The notes beneath the pieces were generated by a model that saw only the letters and a list, made by a program, of their open reading frames with translations, made no database searches and had not been told where the DNA came from. Positions 9,601-18,279 of a stretch of 64,000 nt of DNA are shown piece by piece. The DNA lies in the NCBI RefSeq assembly GCF_003014735.1, contig NZ_PYAX01000014.1, forward strand, positions 121,685-185,684, written 5' to 3'. Origin of the DNA: Saccharothrix carnea. GTDB lineage: Bacteria; Actinomycetota; Actinomycetes; Mycobacteriales; Pseudonocardiaceae. A program made the translations under genes and the position numbers. The first letter of the stretch is position 1. Each line of letters starts with the position of its first letter.

Positions 9601-11471
9601 GACACCAAGTTCGGGTCGAACTCGTAGCGCGGGCCCGCCATCGGCGCCTCGCCGCCGGTGCCCATCTCGGGGAACTCGTCGCCCTCGGCGCCGTTGCCGT
9701 ACCAGACGATCGCGGCCCTGGCGGCGGGCAGGTTCGTCAGGCCGGTGTTGTTCGGCGAGTCGTTGACCGGGTTGGCGCAGTCGAACTTCGCCTTGGAGGT
9801 GTTCGTGGCGAAGTCGAAGTCGTTGAACGGGGTGTTGTCGCCGACGCAGTACGGCCAGCCGTAGTTGCCGGGCTCCTTGATGACGTTCCACTCGACCAGG
9901 CCGCCGGGACCGCGCGACGGGTTGTCCCCGCCCGCGTCCGGCCCGTAGTCGGCCAGGTAGAGCGTGCCGTCCGAGGCGACGTTGAAGCGGAACGGGTTGC
10001 GGAAGCCCATGGCGTAGATCTCGGGGCGGGTCTTCTCCGCGCCCGGCGCGAACAGGTTGCCCGCGGGGATGGTGTAGGTGCCGTCCGGCTCCGGGTGGAT
10101 GCGCAGGATCTTGCCCCGCAGGTCGTCGGTGTTCGCGGAGGTCTTCTGCGCGTCGAACAGGTCGCGACCCGGGCGCTCGTCGATCGGCGCGTACCCGCTG
10201 GACTGGAACGGGTTGGTGTCGTCGCCGACACCGACGTAGAGGTTGCCGTTCGGCCCGAACTCCAGGTAGCCGCCGGTGTGGCCGGGCTCCTCCCGGCGTG
10301 ACGCGGGCACCTCCAGCAGGACCTTCTCGCTGTCGGGGCGGATCACGTTGCCCTGCGCGGTGAACCGGGACAGCCGGTTCACCTCGGCGGTGCCCGCCGG
10401 GGAGTAGTACACGTAGACGTGGTTGCTGGTGGCGAAGTCCGGCGCCAGCGCCAGCGACACGAGACCGTCCTCGCCGCCGCTGTAGACGGGCAGGGACAGC
10501 GCCGTCGAGGTGCTGTCGGTGGCGGGGTCGTGCACCCGGACCTCGCCGAGCAGCTCGGTGTAGAAGACCCGCCCGTCCGGCGCGATGTCCAGCGTGGTCG
10601 GCGCGCGGGTGGCGTCGTCCAGCGTCACCTTCTCGAAGCTGGTGTCGACCGTGGCGCCGCAGTCGGACGACACGACGCCGGCGGCGGTGCGGATGCCGCC
10701 CAGCACGTGCGCGACGAAGTTCGGCTCGGTGTAGTCGGCGGCGTTGTGGCCCATGCCGGTCGCCCAGACGCGGCCGCCCTCGGCGTCACGGCACCACGAG
10801 ATCGGGTGGTCGTGGCCCATGGCCTCGGAGCCCGGGTCGTAGGTCTTCTCGTCCACCTCGACCAGCGGGTGCACCTTGCCGCGCATGCCCGGCTTGAAGT
10901 TGTACCACTCCTCGGCCTTCTGCCAGCGGTCCGGCAGGTGCCTGGTCGACTCGTGCACCTCGTCGACCTGGTAGGCGGTGGCGGTCAGGCCGTTGGCGGA
11001 GTGCGCGGTCATGTGCGCGCCGCCGTTGACGAAGTCGTCCCACCACGGGAAGGACGACTCGATGTTCATGTCCGTCGCGTTGTGGACGGCGACGATGCCG
11101 CCGCCGTCGTTGACGAACTTCTTCACGGCCGCGCGCTGGGCGTCGGTGTCCCAGACCATGCCGCCGTTCTGGAGCATGATGACGACGTCGAAACCGGCCA
11201 GGTTCGCGTCGGTGAACTGGTCGGCGTCCTCGCTGTGCACCACCTCGAAGTGGTGGTCGGCGGCGAGCTTCTCGACCATCGCCACACCGGCGGGGATCGA
11301 GTCGTGCCGGTAGGCGCCGGCGGCCGTCTTGGTGAACAGCAGTGCGCGGAACTCGGCCGGCGCGTCGTGGCCGGGGTGCGCCGCCGCGGTCGCCGGCACC
11401 AGACCGGCCACGACGAGCACCGCCGACACGAGACCGAAGACGGTGCGCAAGCGGGATACAGGGGTTCTCAC
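6651..11471 (-). CDS. Secreted ThuA-PQQ-dependent sugar dehydrogenase multidomain protein
   Basis: A 1606-residue exported protein. A Sec signal peptide (about 1-32, ending ATAAAHP) is followed by a ThuA domain (about 37-262: FRALLFTKT, NDGGGIVAVHNATDM, MGHDHPISW), a PQQ-type soluble aldose-dehydrogenase six-blade propeller (about 277-708: APDGRVFYTE, GGEDGLVSLAL, AMGFRNPFRF, KFGPDGALYVVEWG), a PKD domain (about 712-797, YAWTFGDGG), a CBM6-like region (about 910-1030), a second PKD (about 1040-1122, YAWDLGDGT), a concanavalin-like region (about 1137-1340), two OmpL47/Ig-like repeats and a helical C-terminus. I prefer GTG 11471 after GGAGG; GTG 11483 in the same frame is the alternative. Last gene of the sugar operon; probably oxidises an extracellular carbohydrate. 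The substrate is unknown. Confidence 0.85.
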   Translation of the reverse strand: MRTPVSRLRTVFGLVSAVLVVAGLVPATAAAHPGHDAPAEFRALLFTKTAAGAYRHDSIPAGVAMVEKLAADHHFEVVHSEDADQFTDANLAGFDVVIMLQNGGMVWDTDAQRAAVKKFVNDGGGIVAVHNATDMNIESSFPWWDDFVNGGAHMTAHSANGLTATAYQVDEVHESTRHLPDRWQKAEEWYNFKPGMRGKVHPLVEVDEKTYDPGSEAMGHDHPISWCRDAEGGRVWATGMGHNAADYTEPNFVAHVLGGIRTAAGVVSSDCGATVDTSFEKVTLDDATRAPTTLDIAPDGRVFYTELLGEVRVHDPATDSTSTALSLPVYSGGEDGLVSLALAPDFATSNHVYVYYSPAGTAEVNRLSRFTAQGNVIRPDSEKVLLEVPASRREEPGHTGGYLEFGPNGNLYVGVGDDTNPFQSSGYAPIDERPGRDLFDAQKTSANTDDLRGKILRIHPEPDGTYTIPAGNLFAPGAEKTRPEIYAMGFRNPFRFNVASDGTLYLADYGPDAGGDNPSRGPGGLVEWNVIKEPGNYGWPYCVGDNTPFNDFDFATNTSKAKFDCANPVNDSPNNTGLTNLPAARAAIVWYGNGAEGDEFPEMGTGGEAPMAGPRYEFDPNLVSDVKFPEYYDGKPFYYDWARNKFWTFSQDDQGDLLKINEWFKSAAPLAPMDMKFGPDGALYVVEWGGGYGRDNPDSGIYRIDYTQGNRRPTAKATATPSSGQAPLPVKFSAAQSSDPEGTPLTYAWTFGDGGTSTEAEPTHTYRSNGVHNAQLTVTDASGKSGVTNVQVTVGNTAPSVTMTSPVDGGFFDFGDKVAFDLDVTDPEDGQPDCSKAVLQPALGHEAHAHPIDPIHACEGEFATLVDEGHADADIFYSVDASYTDRGAGTLPPLVGRDLAVIQPKHKQAEFHQESSGVIVAPDPAAESGKRVGDLGDGDWIAFTPVNLHQIDRVTARVASAGAGGSIELREDSPTGDLLATIAVPETGGLDRYATAPDVAVTDPGGTMELVAVFRGPANRFTLDSFTFIGKGVSVNAAPHVVVTADPVTGAAPFTTELTATASDPENDAPFTYAWDLGDGTTASGATVEHTYARNGTYHASVTVTDAAGRSKKVSTPVVVRTAPMPPITCDTPDPDLPIDDEFDGDRLDGCRWDSVVRPDLASMSVADGLLSIETLPGDINGGNNDNPRNFILQNAPEGDWTLETRIAAPLVEQWQLAGFMVYGNDDDYVKFDVVARNAPGQAVSLGAELVSENNGSFGDGGNRSLLIGTPESGWWHLRLKKTGNAYSGEISDGGTNWTSLGDPVTNDVPNAGFGLMAIGPSQTMGPVTVDFDWFRVTGVDTTAPEVTATVDPAEPNGADGWWTTPPTVTITAADAGSGVARTEYRVGDGEWARYTAPFPVTGDGTHAVHYRATDVRGNTSQAGSVTVKVDASAPAVKVTGLHDGVSYGHSEDKAVSWQADDTTSGIASVTATLDGRAVTSGTTITMHTLALGAHTLALTATDKAGNKRDVAVSFTVTTSLPDLQAMVDRFAAERRIPSSTARGLDRDLDDARRLLFEGRTGKAIEELESFRHAVSRRVGDRAVRDLLVADTDVVIAALRSQAGGS

Positions 11472-11537
11472 GATCCTCCACACGCTTTCTGTTCCGTCCG
11501 GCGTGCCGGCGCCGGTGAGTTGTCGGGTGACGCCCGA

Positions 11538-12395
11538 TCAGCCGGTGCCGATCACCTCCCTGAGGAACTTCAGGCCGTCGACGGCGAGTGCCTCCTGGGT
11601 CGGTGCGAGTGGGCGCCAGATGGACGCGGCGGTGGCGATGCTGGCGTTCTCGCCGGTGAAGGACTCGATGCACAGCGGCCCGGTGTAGCCGGCGTGGGTG
11701 AGCGCGGTGACGATGTCGGGCCAGTCGAGGTGGTCGTCACCGGGTGTGCCGCGGTCGTTGCCGCAGACCTGGACGTGCGCGATCCGACCGGCGGCCGACC
11801 GGATCGCGTCACCGACGTGCTTCTCCTCGATGTTCTGGTGGTAGACGTCGACGGCGACTCCGCACCCGTCTTCCGGCAGGCCGTCCAGTGCCGCGAGGGT
11901 CTGCCCGATCGTGTTGAGCAGGCTGGTCTCGTAGCGGTTGAGGGGTTCGACGGCGACCCGCACGCCCGCCGCCCGGGCGTGCTCGACCACCGGCGCCAGG
12001 TTGTCGCGCAGCTCGGCGACGCGGTCGTGCCGCTCCTGGCCCGTCATGCGCCACGTGCGGCCGACCGACGCGTAGGCCGGGCCCGCGATGACCGGCGAGC
12101 CCACCTCCACCGCGATGTCCACGACCCGCCGCAGGTAGTCCTGGGTGGCGGTGACGGTCGCGGGTTCGGCCGCGACCAGTTCCCGGCCCGGTGGCATCAC
12201 CAGGCACACGGTCGCGGCGAGCCCGTGGTCGGCCAGGACGCGTGCGGCCAGGGCCGGGTCCCAGTGGTCGACTTCCTCCACCGGGAGTTCGAGCACGTCG
12301 AACCCCCATCCGGCCACCTGCGTGGCCAGCTCGGCGAGCGTCGCGTCGCGCAGGGGCGACGTCCAGACCCACGTGCTCACACCGATCGCGTGCAC
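11538..12395 (-). CDS. Sugar phosphate isomerase/epimerase, tagatose-3-epimerase-like
   Basis: A 285-residue TIM-barrel protein of the xylose-isomerase-like family. VAVEPLNRYETSL is the metal-binding Glu motif of D-tagatose/D-psicose 3-epimerases; VAVDVYHQNIEE, IAHVQVCGNDRGTPGDDHLDW and LCIESFTGEN supply the remaining Asp/His/Glu ligands. The start is the GTG at 12395, four bases after GGAGG. It lies 30 bases downstream of the binding-protein gene in the sugar operon, and 66 bases upstream of the ThuA gene. With Gfo/Idh and ThuA partners, it could act on a keto-sugar intermediate by epimerisation or by cleaving a 3-keto-glycoside; the sequence cannot decide. Confidence 0.8.
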   Translation of the reverse strand: MHAIGVSTWVWTSPLRDATLAELATQVAGWGFDVLELPVEEVDHWDPALAARVLADHGLAATVCLVMPPGRELVAAEPATVTATQDYLRRVVDIAVEVGSPVIAGPAYASVGRTWRMTGQERHDRVAELRDNLAPVVEHARAAGVRVAVEPLNRYETSLLNTIGQTLAALDGLPEDGCGVAVDVYHQNIEEKHVGDAIRSAAGRIAHVQVCGNDRGTPGDDHLDWPDIVTALTHAGYTGPLCIESFTGENASIATAASIWRPLAPTQEALAVDGLKFLREVIGTG

Positions 12396-12425
12396 AGTTC
12401 CTCCATCCGGGCCGGGTAGCGGGTT

Positions 12426-13607
12426 CTACTTCCAGGGCGCGGGGTAGCCCGGCATGAAGTCGCAGCCGCACATGGCGTAGTGCAGCGGCGGCATGTCCTG
12501 CTGCACGAAGTCGTCGAGCTCGTCCTCGGTGATCTTCGGCTGCGGCAGCACCCACTCCTTGGGCACCTGCTGACCGTTGAGGACCTTCAGCGCGGCGATG
12601 ACCGGGGTGCGCCACTGGTAGGTCGGGTAGGTCGGGGCGACGGCCGTCATCTTCTCCATCGCCCAGGTGCGCAGGAAGTCCTGCTGGTCCTCGCCGACGA
12701 ACGCGGGGATCGGCACGCCCGCGTCCTGGAACGCCTCCACGGCGGCGACGGCGGTCGCGCCCGCGTCCATCCACACGCCGTCGATCTGGCCCTCGCGCTG
12801 GATGTAGTCGTTGACGATGGTCTTGGTCTTGGCGGCGTCACCGTCGGTGAACTCGACGCCGACGACCTTCAGGTCGCTGCCGGAGAAGATCTCGTTGGCC
12901 GCGGCCCACCGCTGCTCCAGCACGTCGACGCCGGGCAGGATGCGCAGGGCGAGGACCTTGCCGCCCGCCTTGACCTTCTCCTTCAGGAACTCCGCGCCGT
13001 CCGCGCCGAACGCGAAGCCGCCGATCGGGTGGATGAACGTGACCGGGCAGGACGTGTTGACGCCGCGGTCGAACACGATCACCGGCACGTTGGTCTTGCA
13101 CGCCGCCTCGATGGCGGGGGTCAACGTGGCGGTGGTGTTCGGTGACACGACCAGCGCGCTGCACCCCTGGGAGGCGAACGACTGGATGTCGCTGATCTGC
13201 TTGTCGTCCTTGCCCTCCGCGTCCAGCACGGTGAACTTGGTGATCTCCGGGTGCAGCTTCACCTCCTCCTTCATGGTGGTGAACCCGACCTGCCGCCACG
13301 GGTTGTTGACCGCCGCGTTGGAGAAGCACAGGTGGTAGCCACCACCCGGCTTGGCGTACTTCGCCGTGTCGACCAGCTCCGGCGCGAGCATCTGCTCCCA
13401 CGGCTTGTCGGCCGGGCCCTCGGCGGTGGTCGACCGGAACTTCAACTGGCGCTCGTACTCCGCCTGGTCGAAGAACTCCGACTTCGCGCCGGCGGCCTTC
13501 GACGTGCCCGTCGTACCGGTTGCTCCGGTGTCGGCGGGCAGGTCGCTGCTGCAGCCGGCCATGGCCAGCAGGCCCGCGACGGCCACGACGGACCACTTCC
13601 TGTTCAT
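12426..13607 (-). CDS. Sugar ABC transporter substrate-binding lipoprotein (RbsB-type)
   Basis: A 393-residue lipoprotein with signal peptide and lipobox LAMAGC (Cys19), then a Thr/Gly/Ala linker and a periplasmic-binding-protein type 1 fold. Typical segments are LCFSNAAVNNPWRQVG, FASQGCSALVVSPNT, VPVIVFDRGV and VWMDAGATAVAAVEAFQDAG. ATG 13607 follows AAGGAGAG. It is unusually long before the conserved core, with about 75 residues between lipobox and fold, and ends in the Cys-containing MCGCDFMPGY. It lies 25 bases downstream of the second permease gene, so it delivers substrate to the transporter encoded upstream. The sugar is unknown; RbsA/RbsC-class systems carry monosaccharides or small glycosides. 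Confidence 0.88.
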   Translation of the reverse strand: MNRKWSVVAVAGLLAMAGCSSDLPADTGATGTTGTSKAAGAKSEFFDQAEYERQLKFRSTTAEGPADKPWEQMLAPELVDTAKYAKPGGGYHLCFSNAAVNNPWRQVGFTTMKEEVKLHPEITKFTVLDAEGKDDKQISDIQSFASQGCSALVVSPNTTATLTPAIEAACKTNVPVIVFDRGVNTSCPVTFIHPIGGFAFGADGAEFLKEKVKAGGKVLALRILPGVDVLEQRWAAANEIFSGSDLKVVGVEFTDGDAAKTKTIVNDYIQREGQIDGVWMDAGATAVAAVEAFQDAGVPIPAFVGEDQQDFLRTWAMEKMTAVAPTYPTYQWRTPVIAALKVLNGQQVPKEWVLPQPKITEDELDDFVQQDMPPLHYAMCGCDFMPGYPAPWK

Positions 13608-13632
13608 CGGTTCTCTCCTTGTGCGGCGGTGA

Positions 13633-14640
13633 CTAGCGGGCAGCGGGCTCGGGTGTGCCGGCTCGGGGCCGGAGCCTGAGCCGGGGGTTGGCGCCGAGGG
13701 CGGCGTAGGCGACGGCGGCGATGATGATCACGCCTTGGACGGCGGACTCCAGCGCGCCGGAGACGCCGAGCAGGTTCAGCAGCGAGAAGAGGGCTTCGAG
13801 GGTGAGCGCGCCGGCGGCCGCGGCGACGACGGAACCCCGCCCGCCGCCGAGCAGGACGCCGCCGAGGACGACGGCGGTGATGGCGCGGAACTCCAGTCCC
13901 TCGCCGACCTGGGCCGACACGCCGGCGAACCCGCCGAGCAGGATCGCGGCCAGTGCCGCGAGCACACCGGACAGCGCGAACGCCAGCACCTTGAGCCGGT
14001 CCACCCGCCCGCCCGCGAGGCGGACGGAGTTCTCGTTGTCCCCCACCGCGACGAGCGTGCGGCCGGTGCCGCCGCGCATGAACAGCACCGCGGCGACGAG
14101 GACGGCCAGCAGGATGACCACCGACCACGGCAGGTGGCCCACGACCGGCAGGTCGACGCCACCGCGGCCGAACACGCGGAACGACGGTGACAGCGCGCCG
14201 CGCGGTGCGCCGCCGGTCCACAGGAACACCGCGCCGTCGAGGATGAGCAGCATCCCGAGGGTCACGATGAACGACGGCACCAGCAGCTTGGTCGTGACCA
14301 GCCCGTTGACCAGGCCGACCAGCAGGCCGAAGCCGAGCAGCAGCGCGATCACCCACGCCGTGTTGGCGTCGTCCCCTTCGATCAGCCGGGCCGCGATCAC
14401 CACCTCGGCGGTGACCAGCGAGCCGACCGACAGGTCGAACCCGCCGGAGACGATGACGAAGTACTGGCCGATGGCCAGCAGCACCAGCGGCGCGGCGCGC
14501 TTGAGCAGCGCCAGGTACCCGGTGGGTTCGGAGTAGGCGGGACCGGCGAAGGCCAGCGCCACCAGCAGCACGGCCAGCACCGCCAGCACGGGCGCGGTGC
14601 CCTCGGCCAGGCGGGGACGCCACGTGGTCGGCGCGTTCAC
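13633..14640 (-). CDS. Sugar ABC transporter permease (RbsC/BPD_transp_2)
   Basis: A 335-residue membrane protein with around eight to ten hydrophobic helices and the signature GGFDLSVGSLVTAEVV and VLGGVLLGGGRGS of branched-chain/ribose-type permeases. The GTG at 14640 overlaps the stop of the preceding permease gene (GTGA). It forms the transmembrane channel with the other permease and receives sugar from the lipoprotein encoded 25 bases downstream. Confidence 0.88.
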   Translation of the reverse strand: MNAPTTWRPRLAEGTAPVLAVLAVLLVALAFAGPAYSEPTGYLALLKRAAPLVLLAIGQYFVIVSGGFDLSVGSLVTAEVVIAARLIEGDDANTAWVIALLLGFGLLVGLVNGLVTTKLLVPSFIVTLGMLLILDGAVFLWTGGAPRGALSPSFRVFGRGGVDLPVVGHLPWSVVILLAVLVAAVLFMRGGTGRTLVAVGDNENSVRLAGGRVDRLKVLAFALSGVLAALAAILLGGFAGVSAQVGEGLEFRAITAVVLGGVLLGGGRGSVVAAAAGALTLEALFSLLNLLGVSGALESAVQGVIIIAAVAYAALGANPRLRLRPRAGTPEPAAR

Positions 14641-15650
14641 GCGGACCTCCTGGTGAGCTTGCGGCGGGCGTACAGCGCCACCGCGACGATGAGGACGATG
14701 CCGCGCACGACGTCCTTGAAGAACGGGTCGACCGCGAGGTCGTCGAAGATGGTGTCGAGGGTGGCCAGGATGAGGACGCCGCCGATCGTGCCGACGACAC
14801 CGCCCCGACCGCCCGCCAGCGCCGCGCCGCCGAGCACGACGGCCGCGATGGACTCCAGGTCGTAGCCCGCGTCCGTGCCGACGTACGGCGCGCCGGATCC
14901 GAGCCTGCTGGCCAGGAACACCCCGGCCAGACCCGCGGCGACGGCGCACAGCACGTGGGCGGTGACGATCGTGCGGCCGGTGCGCACACCCGACAGGCGC
15001 GCCACGTCGATGTCGCCGCCGACCGCGTAGGTGTGGTAGCCGGCGCGGGTGCGCTTGAGGAACCACCACGCCGCCGCCGCGACGAGCAGCATCAGCAGCA
15101 CGCCGATCGGGACCGGGCCGATGCGGTCGAACCCGAGGTGCTGGAACGCGCGCGGCACGCTGCCCGCGGGCCCGGTGTAGTTGTCCTCCAGGTAGCCGCG
15201 CAGGATCAGCGCCACGCCCAGGGTCGCGATGAACGCGTTCACCTTGAGCACCGTCACGACCAGGCCGTTGACCAGGCCGACGACGGCGGCGACACCGAGC
15301 GCCAGCAGCACGCCGGGCACCATCATCCCGTCGCTGCCCGCCATCGTCTCCGCCGCCACCAGCGAGCACAGCCCGACCAGGTAGGCCACGGACAGGTCCA
15401 GGGAGCCGGTGATGATCACGATGGTCTGCCCGACCGCGACCAGCCCCAGCACGGTGCTGCGGGTCAGGATGTTGAGGATGCCGCCCTGGTCGAGCAGCAC
15501 CCCGCCGTTCAGGCCGACCAGGATGCTGCCGACGACGAGCAGGGCCAGCAGCGCCAGGTAGACGGTGACGGTCGGCGTGAGGCTGAACCCGCGTCCTCCG
15601 TCACGGCGGACGATGTCCGCGAGCTTGGCCTTCTGCTGCACGACGCTCAT
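14637..15650 (-). CDS. Sugar ABC transporter permease (RbsC/BPD_transp_2)
   Basis: A 337-residue membrane protein closely related in layout to its downstream partner: TGSLDLSVAYLVGLCSLVA and VLGGAALAGGRGGVVG are the diagnostic permease motifs, and the basic tail ARRKLTRRSA ends in the cytoplasm. ATG 15650 overlaps the stop of the ATPase gene (ATGA). Two different permeases imply a heterodimeric channel, whereas the E. coli ribose system uses one RbsC in two copies. Confidence 0.88.
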   Translation of the reverse strand: MSVVQQKAKLADIVRRDGGRGFSLTPTVTVYLALLALLVVGSILVGLNGGVLLDQGGILNILTRSTVLGLVAVGQTIVIITGSLDLSVAYLVGLCSLVAAETMAGSDGMMVPGVLLALGVAAVVGLVNGLVVTVLKVNAFIATLGVALILRGYLEDNYTGPAGSVPRAFQHLGFDRIGPVPIGVLLMLLVAAAAWWFLKRTRAGYHTYAVGGDIDVARLSGVRTGRTIVTAHVLCAVAAGLAGVFLASRLGSGAPYVGTDAGYDLESIAAVVLGGAALAGGRGGVVGTIGGVLILATLDTIFDDLAVDPFFKDVVRGIVLIVAVALYARRKLTRRSA

Positions 15651-17149
15651 GCCACCTCTCCCCTGGTGTGCCCCGTGGCCAGGCCCATGACGGCTTCCTC
15701 ACCGGTGCCCGCGGGCAGCTCACCCGCGATCGCGCCCTCGTGGACGACCAGGATCCGATCGCTCATGCCGATCAGCTCGGGCAGTTCGGAGGAGATCATC
15801 AGGATCGCGACCCCGTTGCGCGCCAGGTCTCGAAGCAGCCGGTGCACCGCCTGCTTCGCGCCGACGTCGATGCCGCGCGTCGGCTCGTCCACCACCAGCA
15901 CCCGCGGTCCCACGGCCAGCCACTTGGCCAGCACGACCTTCTGCTGGTTGCCTCCGGACAGGTAGCGCACCTCCTGGTGCTCACCCCGCGCCACGACCGC
16001 GACCGACTTCAACAGCTCGCCGAGGTCGGACTTGCGCCGCCCCGCGCCACCGGTCAGCGCCGCGCGGCGGACCAGCAGCGCGTTGTCCCGGATGGACTGC
16101 CGCAGCGCCAGCCCTTCGCCCTTGCGGTCCTCGGTGACGTAGCCGATGCCCAGCCGCACGGCCGCACGCGGGTCGGTGATCCGCCGCTCGACACCGTCGA
16201 CCTCGACCGTGCCCGCGGTGAACGGCTCGACACCCCAGATCGCCCGCGCGATCGCCGACCGCCCGGAACCCTGCAACCCGGCGATGCCGACGATCTCGCC
16301 CGCCCGCACCTCGAACGTGATGCCGCGGACCCGGCCGTTGCCCGCGCCGCGCAACGCCAGCCGGACGTCACCGAGGTCGTCCGCGCTCGCGCGGTCGGGG
16401 TAGAGCGCGTCGAGCGACCGCCCGACCATGTGCCGCACGAGCTGGTCCGAGGTCAGCTCGCGGGTGAGGGCGCAGGTGACGAACGCGCCGTCCTTGAGCA
16501 CCGTGATCCGCTTGCTCAGGTCGAACACCTCGCGCATCCGGTGCGAGACGTAGAGGATCGCGATGCCCCTGGCGCGCAACCGGTCGACCAGGTCGTACAG
16601 CAACTCCACCTCGTGGTCGGCCAACGCGGCGGTCGGCTCGTCCATCGCCAGCACCCTGGCGTCGGTGGACAGCGCCTTGACGATCTCCACGACCTGCTTC
16701 TGCGCCACCGACAACCGGGTGACGGTCTCGGCCGGGTCGATCCCCTCCTCGCCGAGCCAGTCCAGCAGGCTCTTGGTGTCCGCCTCCATCTTCCGGCGGT
16801 CCACCTGCCCCCGGCGGACCGGCTCGCGGCCGAGGTGGACGTTCTCCGCGACGGTGCGGTGCTCCAGCAGGTTGAACTCCTGGTGGATGATCGCGATGCC
16901 CGCCTCCTGGGCGTCGCGGGGTGTGGCGAACACGACCGGCTCGCCCTCGACCTCGATCCGGCCGGAGTCGGGCCGGTGCACGCCCGCGAGCACCTTGAGC
17001 AACGTCGACTTGCCCGCCCCGTTCTCACCCATCAGCGCGTGCACCTCGCCCGCGCGCAGCTCCAGGTCGACACCGCGCAGCACCGGCACGCCGAGGAAGC
17101 TCTTGGTGATCCCGGTGAGCCGGACGACGACGTCACCGTCGACGGTCAT
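15647..17149 (-). CDS. Sugar ABC transporter ATP-binding protein with two ABC domains (RbsA/MglA-type)
   Basis: A 500-residue duplicated ATPase. The first domain has Walker A GENGAGKSTLL, a degenerate signature LSVAQKQ and Walker B VLAMDEPTAAL; the second has a modified P-loop GLQGSGRSAIA, signature LSGGNQQKVVLAKWL and Walker B VLVVDEPTRGID. This asymmetry is normal for RbsA-class sugar importers. The ATG at 17149 overlaps the stop of the oxidoreductase gene. It powers the two permeases encoded directly downstream. Confidence 0.9.
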   Translation of the reverse strand: MTVDGDVVVRLTGITKSFLGVPVLRGVDLELRAGEVHALMGENGAGKSTLLKVLAGVHRPDSGRIEVEGEPVVFATPRDAQEAGIAIIHQEFNLLEHRTVAENVHLGREPVRRGQVDRRKMEADTKSLLDWLGEEGIDPAETVTRLSVAQKQVVEIVKALSTDARVLAMDEPTAALADHEVELLYDLVDRLRARGIAILYVSHRMREVFDLSKRITVLKDGAFVTCALTRELTSDQLVRHMVGRSLDALYPDRASADDLGDVRLALRGAGNGRVRGITFEVRAGEIVGIAGLQGSGRSAIARAIWGVEPFTAGTVEVDGVERRITDPRAAVRLGIGYVTEDRKGEGLALRQSIRDNALLVRRAALTGGAGRRKSDLGELLKSVAVVARGEHQEVRYLSGGNQQKVVLAKWLAVGPRVLVVDEPTRGIDVGAKQAVHRLLRDLARNGVAILMISSELPELIGMSDRILVVHEGAIAGELPAGTGEEAVMGLATGHTRGEVA

Positions 17150-18279
17150 CGCTCCACCTCGACCCAAGCCCCGGCCGACGCGGCGGAGGTCAGGACCGCG
17201 TCGGTGATGCGGACCGCCCGCAGGCCGTCCGCGAAGGTCGGCAGGCCGTCCGGCAGGTCCTCGCCCAGCACGGCGCGGTAGGTGTCGCCGACGAATGCGT
17301 CGAAGCAGTCCTGGTAACCCTGCGCGTGCCCGGCAGGCAGGCGCGCGTACCGGGCCGCGGACGGCGACAGAACTTCGGGGTCGCGCAACAGCACCTGGTT
17401 GCCGCGGCGACCGCCCACCCACAGCCGCTCCGGGTCCTCCTGGTCGAACGCGAAGCTGGCCTCGGTGCCGGAGACCTCCAGGTGCAGCCGGTTCTTCCGG
17501 CCTGCCGCGACCTGCGAGACCACCACCGTGCCCAGCACCCCGGACCCGGTGGTGAACTGCACGACCGCCGCGTCCTCGGTCGGCGTGGCCCACGAACGCG
17601 GTCGCGGCTGGACGGCCACCGTCTGCGCGGACAGCCGGTGGATCCGGTCACCGGTGACGAACTCGAACAGGTCGCACCAGTGCGAGCCGATGTCGGCGAA
17701 CGCCCGCGACGGGCCGCCGACCGCCGGGTCGACCCGCCAGTCGTCGTCGGTCGGCCGCGACAACCAGTCCTGCAGGTACCCGCCGCTGACCGTGGACACC
17801 ACACCCGCCTGACCGGTCGCCAGCCTCGCCCGCAGCTCACGGACCATCGGGTGGAACCGGTAGACGAACGGCACCGTCGCCACCCGGCCGGTGACCTCCG
17901 CCGCGCCGGCCAGCGCGGTGGCGTCGGCGACACCGGTGGCCAACGGCTTCTCGCAGATCACGTGCGCACCCGCGGCCAGCGCGGCGTCGACCGCCTCGGC
18001 GTGGCGGACGTTGGGCGTGCACACGTGCACCACGTCGGCGCGGGCCTCGGCCAGCAGTGCGTCCAGGTCGGCGTAGCCGCGTTCCGCACCGATGGCCCGC
18101 GCGGCGTCGGCCGCACCGTCCGCGGTGCTGGCCACCGCGGCGACGACCTCGGCTCCCGCCCGCCGCGCCGCCTCGGCGTGCACGCGGCCCATGAAGCCGG
18201 TACCCACCACGGCGATCCGCAGGGTCCGAGGCTCGGTACGACCGCTCTCGGCCGTGTGAGTTAGGTGGGTCACAGTCAT
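17146..18279 (-). CDS. Gfo/Idh/MocA-family sugar oxidoreductase
   Basis: A 377-residue protein with an N-terminal Rossmann motif (VVGTGFMGRVHAEAARRAG), the family hallmark CEKPLA (Lys in the active site) and a C-terminal half with WRVDPAVGGPSRAFADIGSHWCDL containing the catalytic Asp/His pair. Members oxidise sugars with NAD(P), often at C3. The open frame extends upstream to 18315, but ATG 18279 leaves room for the divergent promoter; its ribosome binding site is weak. First gene of the operon, with ThuA, a TIM-barrel isomerase and an importer following. ThuB, the partner of ThuA in rhizobial trehalose use, belongs to this family, so a 3-keto-sugar route is a reasonable inference. Confidence 0.85.
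   Translation of the reverse strand: MTVTHLTHTAESGRTEPRTLRIAVVGTGFMGRVHAEAARRAGAEVVAAVASTADGAADAARAIGAERGYADLDALLAEARADVVHVCTPNVRHAEAVDAALAAGAHVICEKPLATGVADATALAGAAEVTGRVATVPFVYRFHPMVRELRARLATGQAGVVSTVSGGYLQDWLSRPTDDDWRVDPAVGGPSRAFADIGSHWCDLFEFVTGDRIHRLSAQTVAVQPRPRSWATPTEDAAVVQFTTGSGVLGTVVVSQVAAGRKNRLHLEVSGTEASFAFDQEDPERLWVGGRRGNQVLLRDPEVLSPSAARYARLPAGHAQGYQDCFDAFVGDTYRAVLGEDLPDGLPTFADGLRAVRITDAVLTSAASAGAWVEVER

Noticed and set aside
15668..17281. Long plus-strand open frame of over 500 codons opposite the sugar ABC ATPase
   Set aside because: It is antisense to an ATPase with complete Walker and signature motifs; its translation is Arg/Asp/His-rich with no domain, as expected from GC-rich shadow frames.
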